In this document: piece by piece, positions 11,047 through 23,254 of the stretch | How the letters are laid out: the number at the start of each line of letters is the position of its first letter | How positions within the stretch are numbered: the first letter of the stretch is position 1 | NCBI RefSeq assembly: GCF_963082655.1 | Contig: NC_081552.1 | Span: 99,087,823-99,151,822 of the forward strand | Direction of reading: 5' to 3' | Origin: Stomoxys calcitrans | Lineage: Eukaryota > Arthropoda > Insecta > Diptera > Muscidae | Length of the DNA stretch: 64,000 nucleotides | Translations under genes and position numbers: made by a program | Notes under the pieces: generated by a model | Told to the model about the DNA's origin: nothing | The model's database searches: none | The model's input: the letters and a program-made list of their open reading frames with translations, nothing else

Positions 11047-11300
11047 CATAGCCATAAGAGCTGTATGACGACGATAGCATAGTTACACGCAACAAAATAC
11101 AACGGCTGCGTTGGCTAGGTCGTGTTGTCAGAATGGATGAAAAAGCTCCAGCAAAGAAGTCTTTTGAAGCAAATACGGTGGTACACGCAGACCGGGAAGA
11201 CCAAAAGCCCGATGGAAAGATCAAGTTGTGGGAGACACCTCGAAACTTAGTGTCAGAGATTTTAAAATGAGCGCAGAAGATCGAGGCGCTTGGAACGCTA
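11047..11300 (+). pseudogene. RTE-like LINE ORF2 C-terminal fragment
   Basis: The + strand encodes SIVTRNKIQRLRWLGRVVRM followed by DEKAPAKKSFEA. A one-base frame change then leads to TRRPGRPKARWKDQV and RDFKMSAEDRGAWNAILL. The order RLRWLGxVxRM ... GRPxxRWKDQV ... AxDRxxW is the C-terminal signature of reverse-transcriptase ORFs of RTE-like and related fly LINEs. There is no RT core or endonuclease, so this is a 5'-truncated, frameshifted relic. It sits between two oppositely oriented HEL-E fragments. Confidence 0.75.
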
Positions 11301-11354
11301 TTCTATTGTACGTTCGGCTAGTGGAACAAATATTCTGGTTGGTCCTATATTGAC

Positions 11355-11880
11355 TCTATTCTAGACACTTTTCCTGAATATTGATACCAGATTCGTGCTT
11401 TACTTCCAAAGACCTTTCATTTGAGCCCCGAATTGCTATGGTCGTAAATTTGTCCCCTTTGGGGGGGATTCGGATATCAGATTCGAATTCTACACTAAAA
11501 TAGCTTTTTTTAAGCCCCATATTCCCATGGTCAGTAAATAAGTCCTTTTTGGGTGGTGTTTTGGGAAAGGGGTGGACACCCAGAAACGTGGTCCCACATT
11601 TGGATATCATATTCGTATTTTACTCGCAAATACCTTTCATTTGAGTCCCTTATTGCCATGGTCGGTAAATATATCCGATTTAGGGGTGTTTTGGGGCTTG
11701 GGGTGGTCCTTCTAGAACTTGGTCCGACAATTCGATATCAGATACGTTTTCTTATCCTAAATACCACGGGGTCATTATGCTCCATCTGTGGAAATTTCAA
11801 CAAAATCGGTTCAGCCGTTTCTGAGTCAATAAGGAACACACAAACATACAAACAAACACAAATTGATTTTTATGTATAAG
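11355..11880 (-). mobile_element. Helitron-like element HEL-E fragment, reverse orientation
   Basis: Internal units (read in reverse) run into the leader 'gtttctgagtcaataaggaa' and end at 'aaattgatttttatgtataag' (11860-11880), the reverse of the HEL-E 5' end. It mirrors 10353-11046 around the RTE fragment. Confidence 0.75.
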
Positions 11881-11938
11881 ATTTGTGTTTGTTTGTCGGT
11901 TTGTTTGTATGTTTGTTTGTGTGTTCCTTATAGACTCA

Positions 11939-13105
11939 ACAAGTAAAAGCGTGCTAAGTTCGGCTGGGCCGAGTTCTTTTCCCGGCATCTCTTCTTAGGC
12001 AAAAAAGGATATAAGAAAAGAGTTGCTCTGCTATTAAAACGATATCAAGATATGGTCCGGTTCGGACCACAATTAAATTATATGTTGGAGACCTGTGTAA
12101 AATTTCAGCCAATTCGTATAAGAATTGCGCCCATTGGAGCTCACGAATTAAAAAAGAGAGAACGATTTATATAGGATCTGTATCGGGCTATAGACCGATT
12201 CAGACCATAATAAACACGTTTGTTGATGGTCATGAGAGGATCCGTCATACAAAATTACAGGCATATCGGATAATAATTGCGACCTCTAGGGGTCAAGAAG
12301 TCAAGATCCCAGATCGGTTTATATGGCAGCTATATCAGGTTATAAACCGATTTGAACCTTATTTGACACAGTTGTTGAAAGTAAAAATAAAATACGTCAT
12401 GCAAAATTTCAGCCAAATCGGATAGGAATTGCGCCCTCTAGAAGCTCAAGAAGTCAAATGCCCAGAACTGTTTATATGACAGCTATATCAGGTTATGGAC
12501 CGATTTCAACCATACTTGGCACAGTTGTTGGATATCATAACGAAATACTTCGTGCAAAAATTCATTCACATTGGATAAGATTTGTGCCCTCTAGAGGCTC
12601 AAGAAGTCAAGACCCAAGATCGGTTTATATGGCAGCTATATCAGGTTATGAACCGAGTTGAACCATACTTGGAACAGTTTTTGGATATCATAACAAAACA
12701 CGTCGTGCAAAATTTCATTCCAATCGGATAAGAATTGCGCACTCTAGAGGCTCAAGAAGTCAAGACCCAAGATCGGTTTATATGGCAGCTATATCAAAAC
12801 ATGGACCGATATGGCCCATTTACAATACCAACCGACCTACACTAATAAGAAGTATTTGTGCAAAATTTCAAGCGGCTAGCTTTACTCCTTCGGAAGTTAG
12901 CGTGCTTTCGACAGACAGACGGACGGACGGACGGACTGACGGACGGACGGACGGACGGACAGACGGACGGACATGGCTAGATCGACATAAAATGTCGCGA
13001 CGATCAAGAATATATATACTTTATGGGGTCTCAGACGAATATTTCGAGTAGTTACAAACAGAATGACGAAATTAGTATACCCCCCATCTTGTGGTGGAGG
13101 GTATA
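11939..13105 (-). mobile_element. DINE-1-like family A nested in HEL-E
   Basis: It spans ACAAGTAAAAGCGTG (11939, 3' end in element sense) to GGGTATA (13105, 5' end). The hairpin arm is mutated (TTCGGCTGGGCCGA). It has four 153-bp units and a long GACG/GGAC microsatellite (12911-12972). The HEL-E leader is split 'gactc | ... | aacggctg', so the borders are defined by the host element. Confidence 0.9.
12911..12972 (-). repeat. (GTCY)n microsatellite of a DINE
   Basis: About 60 bp of GGAC/AGAC tetranucleotides, read as (GTCY)n in element orientation. They lie beside the conserved core 'gatctagccatgtcc' and a (TA)n tract at about 13009-13018, the arrangement described for mini-me/DINE-1 repeats. 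It creates a false TDGRTDGR reading frame. Confidence 0.9.
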
Positions 13106-15098
13106 AAAACGGCTGAACCGATTTTCTTGAAATTTATACATATGGGGCATAATGATCTCGTGGTGAAATTAGGGTACTATATTTTTTGATATCTTAAGGG
13201 GGTGGCGGATCCTCCCCCTTACCCTAATTTTCAAAAACGCCAGATCTCGGTGATGGGTGGTGCGATTTAAGCGAAATTTTGTGTGCTCTCTTAAAGTAAC
13301 CTAAAAATAAAAATTTGATATCCAAATTTTGGATGGGGTACCTTGGCGGGCAGCCCCACCCCCAAAAGCTACCAATTATATACATAGACCAATCATGACA
13401 ATATGGGACTCAAATGAAAGGTATTCAAGAGTAGAAAACGTATATGCTATTTACTTGTCGCACTAAGTGTTTACGGACCATCCCAACCCCTAAAACACCC
13501 CTAAATAGGACATATTTACCGACCTTGGCTATATGGGACTCAAATGAGATTTATTTGCGAGTAGAATACGAATTTGGCATCCAAATGTGGGACCAAGTTT
13601 CTGGGGGTGCACCCCTTCCGCAAAGCACCCCCCAAACAGGACTTGTTTACTGATCATGGCAATATGGGGCTCAAATAAAAGTATTTAAGTGAAAAATACG
13701 AATCTGATATCTAACTGTTAGACCAAGTGTATGGGGGCTGCCCCTTCCAAAAACAACCCCCAAAGAGGACAAATTTACTACAATAGCAATACGGGGCTCA
13801 AGTGAAAGGTATTTGGGGGTAAAGCACGAATCTGATTTCAATATTCGGAAAAAGTGTGTATGGGGCCACCCCACCCCGATAACACCACACACATAGGACG
13901 CATTTGCTGACCATTCCAATATGTGGCTCCAATAAGAAGTATTTTAAAGTGGAACACGAATCTGATATATATTTTCAGGGCCAAGTCACTGAACGGCCAC
14001 CCCATCCCCCAAAATACACACGAAATCGGGGGTTTACTGACTATGGAAATATTGGGGCTCAATATAGCCATAACAACGCCCAAATACAACGTATTGCCTC
14101 ACCATGACAATTTTGGGTCTTAAAGGGAGTGGATCTCGATATTGATAGTTGTTAGGCCCCATACCCTAAATCGGACATATTTGCTGAATTTTCCAATAAG
14201 GGGTTTAAATGAAAGGTATTTGAGGTTAGAAAACGAATTTGATATCCAATTTTAAGGCCAATGGCAATTTGGGGTTCAAATAAATGATATTTGAGAGTAG
14301 AGCACGATGCTGATATATTTTCCGGGCTATGTTTGGGAGAGTGAGGTTGTCCTCAATCGGGTATATTAACTAACCACGTCAATGTGGGGCTCAAATGAAA
14401 GGTATTGGGGGTCTACCCCTTCCCTAAAACACCCCACAAACAACAATTATTTACTGACCATCGCAATATGGGGCTCAAATAAAGGTATTTGGGAGTATAG
14501 GACGAATCTGATATGCAGATATGGGACCATCTATTTGAGCCACCGCCCCTTTCCCAAAATACCCCCAAAGAGTAATGTTTGAGGACGCCTCTTCCCATAA
14601 ACTTCCCTTAAACCAATGACAATATGGGGTTTAAATAAATGGTATTTGATACTAATATTTTTTTCTGGGACAAGAGTCTAAGGGACCAGCGCACCCCCGA
14701 AATCACCCCTAAATTGGACATCATGACAATATCGAGCTGAAAAAAAGACTTAATAATGGAGTATATCTAAAACCCAAATGTTAATCACCCTAAGCCCAGC
14801 GAGCGAATTCATAGAGCAGTAAAGATCATATTGGATTCAGATAAATTCCTTTATATTGTTATGCTTTTGCGATATACATATATTATTTTCGTAGCATGGT
14901 ATTTCACTAAAAGCTCTTCAATTGTCGAAAATAAATATTCAAGAGATAATTTTGTTCCATATCAAGTAAAAGAAGGAGCAGCGGAGCGGGCCCATTTAAG
15001 CTAGTTTAATGTAAAATAAACAAGATTGTATTTGACTGCTTGTAGACCGGCGGTATAAGTAATTTTATTCATTTTATGATTTAACATTTAACTATTTT

Positions 15099-16335
15099 TA
15101 TACCCACCACCGAAGGATGGGGGTATATTCATTTTGTCATTCCGTTTGCAACACATCGAAATATCCATTTCCGACCCTATAAAGCATATATATTCTTGAT
15201 CAGCGTGAAAATCTAAGACGATCTAGCCATGTCCGTCCGTCTGTCCGTCTGTCTGTTGAAATCACGCTACAGTCTTTAAAAATAGAGATATTGAGCTGAA
15301 ATTTTGCACAGATTCTTTTTTTGTTCATAAGCAGGTTAAGTTCGAAGATGGGCAATATCGGACTATATCTTGATATAGCCCCCATATAGACCGATCCGCC
15401 GATTTAGGGTCTTAGGCCCATAAAAGCTACATTTATTATCCGATTTTGTTGAAATTTGGGACAGTGAGTTGTGTTAGGCCCTTCGACATCCTTTGTCAAT
15501 TTGGCTCAGATCGGTCCAGATTTGGATATAGCTGCCATATAGACCGATCCTCCGATTTATGGTCTAAGGCCCATAAAAGCCACATTTATTATCCGATTTC
15601 GCTGAAATTTGGGACAGTGAGTTGTGTTAGGCCCTTTGACATATTTCTTTAATTTGGTCCAGATCGGTTCAGATTTGGATATAGCTGCCTATAGACCGAT
15701 CTTCCGATTTATGGTGTAAGGCCCATAATAGCCACATTCATTATCCGATTTTGATGAAATTCGGGACAGTGAGTTGTGTTAGGCCCTTTGACATATTTCT
15801 TCAGTTTGGTCCAGATCGGTTCAAATTTGGATATAGCTGCCATATAGACCGATTTCTTGATTTATGGTTTTGGGCCCACAAAATGCTCATTTATTGCCCG
15901 ATGTCGCCGAAATTTGGAACAGTGAGTTATGTTAAGCCCCTTGACATACTTCTGCAATATTGCACAGATCGGTCCAGATTTGGATATAGCTGCCATATAG
16001 ACCGATATCTAGGTTTTAGGTTTTGGGGCCGTAAAAGACGCATTTATTGTCCGATGTCGCTGAAATTTGAGACAGTGAGTTTGGTTAGGCTCTTCGACGT
16101 CCTTCGTCAATTTTGCCCAGATCGGTCCAGATTTGAATATAGCTGCCATATAGACCGATCTCTGGATTTAAGGTTTAGGGCCCATAAAAGAGGCATTTAT
16201 TGTCCGATTTCGCCGAAATTTGGGACAGTGCTTAGTGTTAGGCTCTTCGACATGTTTATGCAACTTGGCCCAAATCGGTCCAGATTTGGATATAGCTGCC
16301 ATGTAGGCCGATAGCTCGATTTAAAGTCTTGTTTT
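15099..16335 (+). mobile_element. DINE-1-like family B, 3' truncated
   Basis: It starts TATACCCACCACCGAAGGAT. It has the core 'tatatattcttgatcagcgt', a GTCY run at 15231-15255 and 'gaaatcacgctacagtcttt'. Then come about seven 153-bp units ('agctgccatatagaccgat' to 'gggacagtgagttgtgtta'). It stops in a unit near 16335 without hairpin or ACTTGT tail. The 187-codon frame at 15751-16314 is made by the units. Confidence 0.88.
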
Positions 16336-17082
16336 TATATTTTCTTGTTTCATACGAAGTTATAAATTTTCATCCGTGAACCATTCTTCCGATTTTTCGC
16401 CTCCCTCTTACAAAGCTTTCCAGAGGCTTAGTAAGTCAAATAAGACGAATCGTGCATAAGGGTTCTTTATATAAATATGAACTGATATTGGCCCTATAAA
16501 ATCCCCAAACGATCTGCATGAGGCTAATTAAACAATTAGACAGACATGATTCTACTCACTAAAAAGTATCGTGTTGTTTCGTAAAGTATGAACTACTTGC
16601 CAATTAACATAATAAAAGCTCGAAAAACATCCGAATTGTTCGTAAAGATCTTAGTGCATGAAAAGGTACCTCTCCTCTCGACTAATTTTAAAAAACGCTA
16701 TATCTCGAAGATGGTTGCACCGATTTAAGCGAAATGGTTTTTGACAGTAGAGAAAAAAATTTGATATTAGCATGTGGATCGACTACCGCATTGAAAATAA
16801 CTCCAATCCATAAATATTGTACTACCTTGAGCCTATTGAAATAAAATGAAATGTATGGGAGTCGAGTATGAATCTGATATCACAATAATGGACAATTGTC
16901 TGGGAATGTTGGTTGATTGGAACAAATAAAGTCAATGGAGGCCGCACACTAAAAAAAAAAACCTTAAACGTATATGTAGGCCGTTCCCACAAAATAAAAC
17001 TCCGATAGATGTCTTAATGATCTGAGAGGAAACTTCAAAATATGTGTTTACAAAAGCTACTAATTACTGAATTGCCCATGAA
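16336..17082. other. Mostly unclassified; degenerate HEL-E segment near 16660-16920
   Basis: Between about 16660 and 16920 the text 'aaacgctatatctcgaagat', 'caccgatttaagcgaaatgg' and 'gagtatgaatctgatatc' matches the HEL-E leader and first internal unit at low identity (+ orientation). Nothing is recognised in 16336-16660 or 16920-17082. Confidence 0.5.
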
Positions 17083-17112
17083 CATTCCATTAGGGAACAA
17101 GAGATTTTCAAA
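17083..17112 (-). repeat. SINE tail fragment
   Basis: 'ttgcccatgaacattccatt' is the reverse complement of the SINE tail seen at 430-452, with one substitution in the shared stretch. Only the tail survives. Confidence 0.5.
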
Positions 17113-17124
17113 CGCAATCTCTTT

Positions 17125-17515
17125 TATAGCCACCGCCATAGGATGGGGATATACTAATCCAGTCGTTCCGTTCGTAACACCTTAAAATATTGATATGCGA
17201 CCACATAAAGTATATATCTTCTTAATCATCTTGACGTATTGAGTCGATCTAACTATATCCGTCTGTAGAAATCATGATAGCGGTCTAGAGGTTCGACCGC
17301 TAGCTAGGTGCTAGGTTATGCACAGATACTTCTTATTGATTTAGGACGTAGGGGTTTGCAAATAGCCATATAGGTTCAGATTTGAGTAAAGGTCCTATAT
17401 AAAGTATCATACGACTTGACTTTTTGAGCCCCCGAGAAATTTTAGAAATTTTGTTATGTTATGACTACATTTTGCACTGATTGCCAACACACAAATTATA
17501 GGCAACGTCTTTGCT
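17125..17515 (+). mobile_element. DINE-1-like 5' fragment
   Basis: TATAGCCACCGCCATAGGAT start, 'gtatatatcttcttaatcat' core, a shortened GTCY tract (tccgtctgtag), 'gaaatcatgatagcggtc' and one partial unit. Similar to the copies at 30268 and 40868; there is no 3' end. Confidence 0.75.
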
Positions 17516-17669
17516 GCTACTCAGTGTGCCCAGTGTCGAATCCCAGCCGTTTGAATCTCCAAACGTTGAGCTTGTCTCGAAAGACAAACAATTCGAAAAA
17601 AAACTGTGAAATTATATGTTCTTAGCCTTAACAGGCCAAAACAAGAAATCGAGAATAAAAATTCGGCAC

Positions 17670-17745
17670 AGCCCGGCAGGGATTCGAACCTGGCCGCATG
17701 GAGCAGCAGCGAGAGGCGTTTCCATTGTCTAGCGTTGGAAGCCAA
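17670..17745 (-). repeat. tRNA-derived sequence with intact B box
   Basis: On the minus strand GGTTCGAATCC (17680-17690) is an exact RNA polymerase III B box. An A-box-like TAGACAATGGAAAC lies at 17718-17731, about 30 bases before the B box. T-arm pairing is poor and I cannot fold an acceptor stem, so this looks like the head of a tRNA-derived SINE or a tRNA relic, not a working tRNA gene. Confidence 0.5.
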
Positions 17746-18109
17746 TAATACAACTTTCAAAAGATGCACACAAATGACATGTGTATGCCATGGAAGTTAA
17801 GTAGTCGTAAGGCAAAAAAGTCTATCACTACAAAGAAAATATATGCGGTGAAAAAAATAGCTAGTGTGTTTAGTGCCGTGCTAACATTGAAGACACGTTC
17901 TTCCTGTAAATTCGGTATAAGTTCGGCCTATCAATGTATGGCGCTTGAAGACTCCACACCATATATGGCCGATGAGTTATTCTAACCAAATTACGAAACG
18001 CGTCCCATAGTGGTTGGTGTGTGTTGTGATCTCTGGCTTTCCTTTTCCATTCCAAAAATCTTTGATCATTGGCTTCGTCTCGAAAGTGAAACAAAACAAA
18101 AAACTGCTT

Positions 18110-18709
18110 ATTATTCTTTGGAAAAAATTTTCAGACTAACAAGCAAATAATTCAATTAAACACATTTTAAAATAAAATGTTTTCTACAGATAAAATTTCA
18201 ATTAAAATTATAAAACGATAATTAAGAGAAAATTCATATAAAATTATGTCTTTTGAAAATTTTTCCGAAAGACAAACATTTAGTCTTTCGGAACAATTTT
18301 TATAAAAAATTTTTTGGCAAGAAAATTCCATGAAGATTTTGGCTTTAAGAAACTTTTAATAACTTTTCGTTTAAAACAATAACACAAATGTTATCTTTTG
18401 AAGAAATTACATTGCGATTCGGTCTTTAAAAAAATTGCACTAACCCATTAACGACGAAAAATACCTTTGAATGCCTTAGAAAAATTCTAGCTCAAGTTAG
18501 GAAAGAGGTAATGAAATTTGGATTTGCCTAAAGTAGACGACTGAAACCAGTTACAACAATTTTTCCCTTCATGTTTTCGGGGAAAATTGGCTTGTCGAAA
18601 GTCCTATATGTTTTATATCCCAAAAATCAAGCGAACAAATATCTCCAATTTGTTAGGAATGAGGTTTCTGGAAACCGTTTTTGTTGCATTTGATAGTTTC
18701 TATATTAAA
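18110..18709 (+). repeat. Dispersed T-rich repeat F, copy a (left part)
   Basis: The stretch from about 18420 ('ggtctttaaaaaaattgca', 'aacccattaa', 'gaggtttctggaaaccgttt', 'gttgcatttgatagtttcta') matches 45630-45910 in the same orientation. The upstream part, rich in 'gtctttcgg' and 'gtcttttgaaaatttt', is of the same character. A DINE interrupts the copy after 'tatattaa' at 18709; it continues at 20044. Confidence 0.65.
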
Positions 18710-20043
18710 ACAAGTAAAAGCGTGCTAAGTTCGGCCGGGCCGAATCTTATATACCCTCCACCATGGATCGCATTTGTCGAGTTCTTTTCCCGGCATCTCT
18801 TCTTAGGCAAAAAAGGATATAAGAAAAGGGTTGCTCTGCTATTAAAACGATATAAAGATATGGTCCGGTTCGGACCACAATTAAATCATATGTTGGAGAC
18901 CTGTGTAAAATGTCAGCCAATTCGAATAAGAATTGCGCCCTTTGTGGGCTCAAGAATAAAATAGAGAGATCGATTTATATGGGAGCTGTATCGGCCTATA
19001 GACCAATTCAGACCATAATAAACACGTATGTTAATGGTCATGAGAGAATCCGTCGTACAAAATTTCAGGCAAATCGGATAATAATTGCGACCTCTAGAGG
19101 CTCAAGAAGTCAAGATCCCAGATCGGTTTATATGGCAGCTATATCAGGTTATGAACCGACTTGTACTATATTTGACATAGTTGTTGAAAGTAACAATAAA
19201 AAACGTCTTGCGAAATTTCAGCCAAATCGGATAGAAATTGAGCCCTCTAGAAGCTCAAGAAGTCAAGTCCCCAGATCTGTTTATATGACAGCTATATAAG
19301 GTTATGAACCGATTTGAACCATACTTGGCACAGTTGTTGGATATCATAACCAAATACTTCGTGCAAAACTTCATTCCAATCGGATAAGAATTGCGCACTC
19401 TAGAGGCTCAAGAAGTCAAGACCCAAGATCGGTTTATATGGCAGCTATATCAGGTTATGGACCGATTTGAACCATACTTGACACAGTTGTTGGATATCAT
19501 AACAGAACACGTCGCGCAAAATTTCATTCCAATCGGATAAGAATTGCGCACTCTAGAGGCTCAAGAAGTCAAGACCCAAGATCGGTTTATATGGCAGCTA
19601 TATCAGGTTATGAACCGATTTGAACCATACTTAGCACAGTTGTTGGATATCATAGCAAAACACGTCGTGCAAAATTTCAGCCAAATCGGATAAGAATTGC
19701 GCACTCTAGAGGCTCAAGAAGTCAAGACCCAAGATCGGTTTATATGGCAGCTATATCAAAACATGGACCGATATGGCCCATTTACAATACCAACCGACCT
19801 ACACTAATAAGAAGTATTTGTGCAAAATTTCAAGCGGCTAGCTTTACTCCTTCGGAAGTTAGCGTGCTTTCGACAGACAGACGGACGGACGGACGGACAG
19901 ACGGACGGACATGGCTAGATCGACATAAAATTTCACGACGATCAAAAATATATATACTTTATGGGGTCTCAGACGAATATTTCGAGTAGTTACAATCAGA
20001 ATGACGAAATTAGTATACCCCCCATCTTATGGTGGAGGGTATA
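18710..20043 (-). mobile_element. DINE-1-like family A, complete, nested in repeat F
   Basis: In element sense it runs from TATACCCTCCACCATAAGAT (20043) through a (GTCY) run (19873-19910) and five 153-bp units. It ends in the perfect hairpin TTCGGCCCGGCCGAA (18730-18744) and ACTTGT (18710). The 5' and 3' subterminal sequences are inverted copies (ACCCTCCACCAT / ATGGTGGAGGGT). This is the best complete family A copy here; it codes for nothing, so any movement needs a Helentron Rep/helicase in trans. A related F copy at 45.9 kb lacks it. Confidence 0.93.
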
Positions 20044-20631
20044 AAAATAAGTTTACGGCAATAATCCTATTTCTTTCTACAGCAGGTGCTGTTTTATGCC
20101 AAAATTACTAAATCCATCTTTTTTTGCTAAATGTTCATGAAATATTAAGAAATGTTCATAAAACATTAACAACAAGGCTTAGGAAATAAAAACATTTATT
20201 TTCAAAAATTTTTGAAATTCAAAATATTTAAAAAAAATTGCTACGTCAATATAATTCTATAAATTATGAATACATAAAATGTCATCAAAATCGGACGTGG
20301 GAATCGAGGGTAGACGTATGGGTTAAAATTTTGTCTTTAAAGCTATTTATTAAAACTAGTATACCGAAAAAATTTTAGGAAAATATTGTTTGGTACAGAT
20401 AAGCATAATTAAACTACTTTTATGCAAAATGTAGTGCAGCACAATGCAAAATTTTTTGCAATTTTGGTTTTAAAAAATAATCTCGAGGTTAAGTTGTCTT
20501 CAGAGAATATTTCGCTGAAATGTAGCCCTTAAAAAAATTAATTTAAATTTAGTCTTTAGAAAAATCTTTATTAAAATTTGTTTTTTATAAAAATTTTGTC
20601 TTTAGAAAAAATTTGATGACGAAAACATTTT
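20044..20631 (+). repeat. Dispersed repeat F, copy a (right part)
   Basis: Continues repeat F: 'taaatccatc.ttttttgctaaatg' matches about 45970-45992, and 'ctacgtcaatata ... aaattatgaata' matches the flanks of the Transib (48500-48520 plus 53875-53890). 'taaaattttgtctttaaagc' and 'taggaaaatattg' match about 53945-54000. It ends where the next DINE begins. Confidence 0.7.
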
Positions 20632-21979
20632 TATACCCACCACCGAAGGATGGGGGTATATTCATTTTGTCATTCCGTTTGCAACGCATCGAAATATCCA
20701 TTTCCGACCCTATAAAGTATAAATATTCTTGATCAGCGTAAAAATCTAAGACGATCTAGACATGTCCGTCCGTCTGTCTGTTGAAATTACGCTACAGTCT
20801 TCCAAAATAGAGATATTGAGCTGAAATTTTGCACAGATTCTTTTTTTGTCCATAAGCAGGTTAAGTTCGAAGATGGGCTATATCGGACTATATCTTGATA
20901 TAGCCCCCATATAGACAGATCCGCCGATTAAGGGTCTTAGGCCAATAAAAGCAACATTTATTATCCGATTTTGCTGAAATTTTGGACAGTGAGTTGTGTT
21001 AGGCCCTTCGACATCCTTCGTCAGTTTTGCCCAGATCGGTTCAGATTTGGATATAGCTGCCATATAGACCGATCTTCCTATTTAGGGTCTTAGGCCAATA
21101 AAAGCCACATTTATTATCCAATTTTGCTGAAATTTGGGACAGTGAGTTGTGTTAGGTCCTTCAACATCTTTCGTCAATTTGGCCCAGATCGGTCCAGATT
21201 TGGATATAGCTGCCATATAGACGGATCCTCCGATTTAGGGTCTAAGGCCCATAAAAGCCACATTTATTATCGAATTTTGCTGAAATTCGGGACAGTGGGT
21301 GACCCAGATCACTTTAGATTTGGATATAGCTGCCATATAGACCGATCCCCCGGTTTAGGGTCTTAGGCCCACAAAAGCCACATATATTATCCGATCTTGA
21401 TGAAATTCGGGACAGTGAGTTTTGCTAGGCCCTTCGACATCTTTCTTCAATTTGGTCCAGATCAGTTCAGATTAGGATATAGCTGCCATATAGACCGATT
21501 TGTTGATTTATGGTTTTGGGCCCATAAAATGCTCATTTATTGTCCGATGTCGCCGAAATTTGGGACAGCGAGTTAAGTTAAGCTCCTTGACATACTTCTT
21601 CCGAAATTTGGGACATTGCTTTGTGTTAGGCTCTTGGACATTTTTATGCAACTTGGCCCAAATCGGTCCAGATTTGGATATAGCTGCCATGTAGACCGAT
21701 ATCTCGATTTAAAGTCTTGGCCCCATTAAAGGCGCATTTATAACCCGATTTCACTGAAATTAGACACAGTAACTTATGTTAGCCTTTTCGACATCCGTGT
21801 CGTATATAGTTCAGATCGGTTAGTATATGGTCCAAATCGGAACTTATTTTGATATAACTGATATGGGACATAAGGTATGAAATTTTCACCGAATTTTGAT
21901 GAATGATGGTTTACATATATACCCGAGGTGGTGGGTATCCAAAGTTCGGCCCGGCCGAACTTAACGCCTTTTTACTTGT
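20632..21979 (+). mobile_element. DINE-1-like family B, complete
   Basis: TATACCCACCACCGAAGGAT start, core, GTCY run (20766-20781), 'ttgaaattacgctacagtct', and about six 153-bp units. The 3' block has 'ggtttacatatatacccgag', subterminal GGTGGTGGGTATCC, perfect TTCGGCCCGGCCGAA (21951-21965) and TTTACTTGT. The family B subterminal pair ACCCACCACC / GGTGGTGGGT differs from family A at both ends in a matching way. Confidence 0.93.
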
Positions 21980-21981
21980 TT

Positions 21982-23254
21982 TATACCCTCCACCATAAGA
22001 TGGGGGGTATACTAATTTCGTCATTCTGTTTGTAACTACTCGAAATATTCGTCTGAGACCCCATAAAGTATATATATTCTTGATCGTCGTGAAATTTTAT
22101 GTCGATCTAGCCATGTCCGTCCGTCTGTCCGTCCGTCCGTCCGTCTGTCTGTCGAAAGCACGCTAACTTCCGAAGGAGTAAAGCTAGCCGCTTGAAATTT
22201 TGCACAAATACTTCTTATTAGTGTAGGTCGGTTGGTATTGTAAATGTTTTGATATAGCTGCCATATAAACCGATCTTGGGTCTTGACTTCTTGAGCCTCT
22301 AGAGTGCGCAATTCTTATCCGATTGGAATGAAATTTTGCACGACATGTTTTGTTATGATATTCAACAACCGTGCCAAGTATGGTTCAAATCGGTCCATAA
22401 CCTGATATAGCTGCCATATAAACCGATCTTGGGTCTTGACTTCTTGAGCCTCTAGCGTACGCAATTCTTATCCGATCAGAATGAAATTTTGCACGACGTG
22501 TTTTGTTATGATATCCAACAACTGTGCCAAGTATGGTTTAAATCGGTTCATAACCTGATATAGCTGCCATATAACCCGATCTTGGGTCTTGACTTCGTGA
22601 GCCTCTAGAGTGCGCAATTCTTATCCGATTGGAATGCAATTTTTCACGACGTGTTTTGTTATTATATCCAACAACTGTGCCAAGTATGGTTTAAATCGGT
22701 CCATAACCTGATATAGCTGCCATAAAAACCGATCTTGGGTCTTGACTTCTTGAGCCTCTAGAGTGCGCAATTCCTATCCGATTTGGCTGAAATTTCGTAT
22801 GACGTATTTTGTCAAACAACTGTGTCAAATAAGGTTCAAATCGGTTCATAACCTGATATAGCTGCCATATAATCCGATCTGGGATCTTGATTTCTTGACC
22901 CCTAGAGGTCGCAATTATTATCCGATATGCCTGAAATTTTGTACGACGGATCCTCTCATGACCATCAACAATCGTGTTTATTATGGTCTGAATCGGTCTA
23001 TAGCCCGATACAGATCCCATATAAATCGTTCTCTCAATTTTATTTCGTGAGCCCCAATGGGCGCAATTCTTATACGAATTGGCTGACATTTTACACATAT
23101 AATTTTATTGTGGTCCGTATTGTAGCAGAGCAACTCTTTTCTTATATCCTTTTTTTCCTAAGAAGAGATGCCGGGAAAAGAACTCGACAAATGCGAACCA
23201 TGGTGGAGGGTATATAAGATTCGGTCCGGCCGAACTTAGCACGCTTTTACTTGT
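21982..23254 (+). mobile_element. DINE-1-like family A, complete, abutting a family B copy
   Basis: TATACCCTCCACCATAAGAT begins two T residues after the ACTTGT tail of the preceding family B copy, so the two share a T^T junction. The GTCY run is at 22114-22152. Then five units, CCATGGTGGAGGGTATATAA, a near-perfect hairpin (TTCGGTCCGGCCGAA) and ACTTGT at 23254. Confidence 0.93.

Larger units (their letters stand above)
11881..15004 (+). mobile_element. Helitron-like element HEL-E interrupted by a DINE
   Basis: The 5' leader (11881-11938, ending 'ccttatagactc') continues after the DINE as AACGGCTGAACCGATTTTC from 13106. Together they rebuild the leader seen at 36300-36380, apart from a few lost bases. 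A long series of internal units follows. The 3' region from about 14830 ends GCGGAGCGGGCCCATTTAAG-CTAG at 15001-15004 followed by T. Confidence 0.82.

Noticed and set aside
12782..13051. ORFs with TDGRTDGRTDGR translations (also at 28018, 19744, 35861, 62481)
   Set aside because: They are the (GTCY)n microsatellite and conserved core of family A DINEs read in frame. They recur in copies with different repeat numbers, which changes frame, and no protein family is involved.
15751..16314. 187-codon ORF
   Set aside because: A 153-bp unit is divisible by three, so an open frame in one unit persists through the array. The translation is a repeated CHIDRSLDLRFRAHKR pattern from DINE B units.
17670..17745. 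Functional tRNA gene
   Set aside because: The B box is perfect, but the T-arm stem has mismatches and no acceptor stem pairs, so it is a SINE head or relic.
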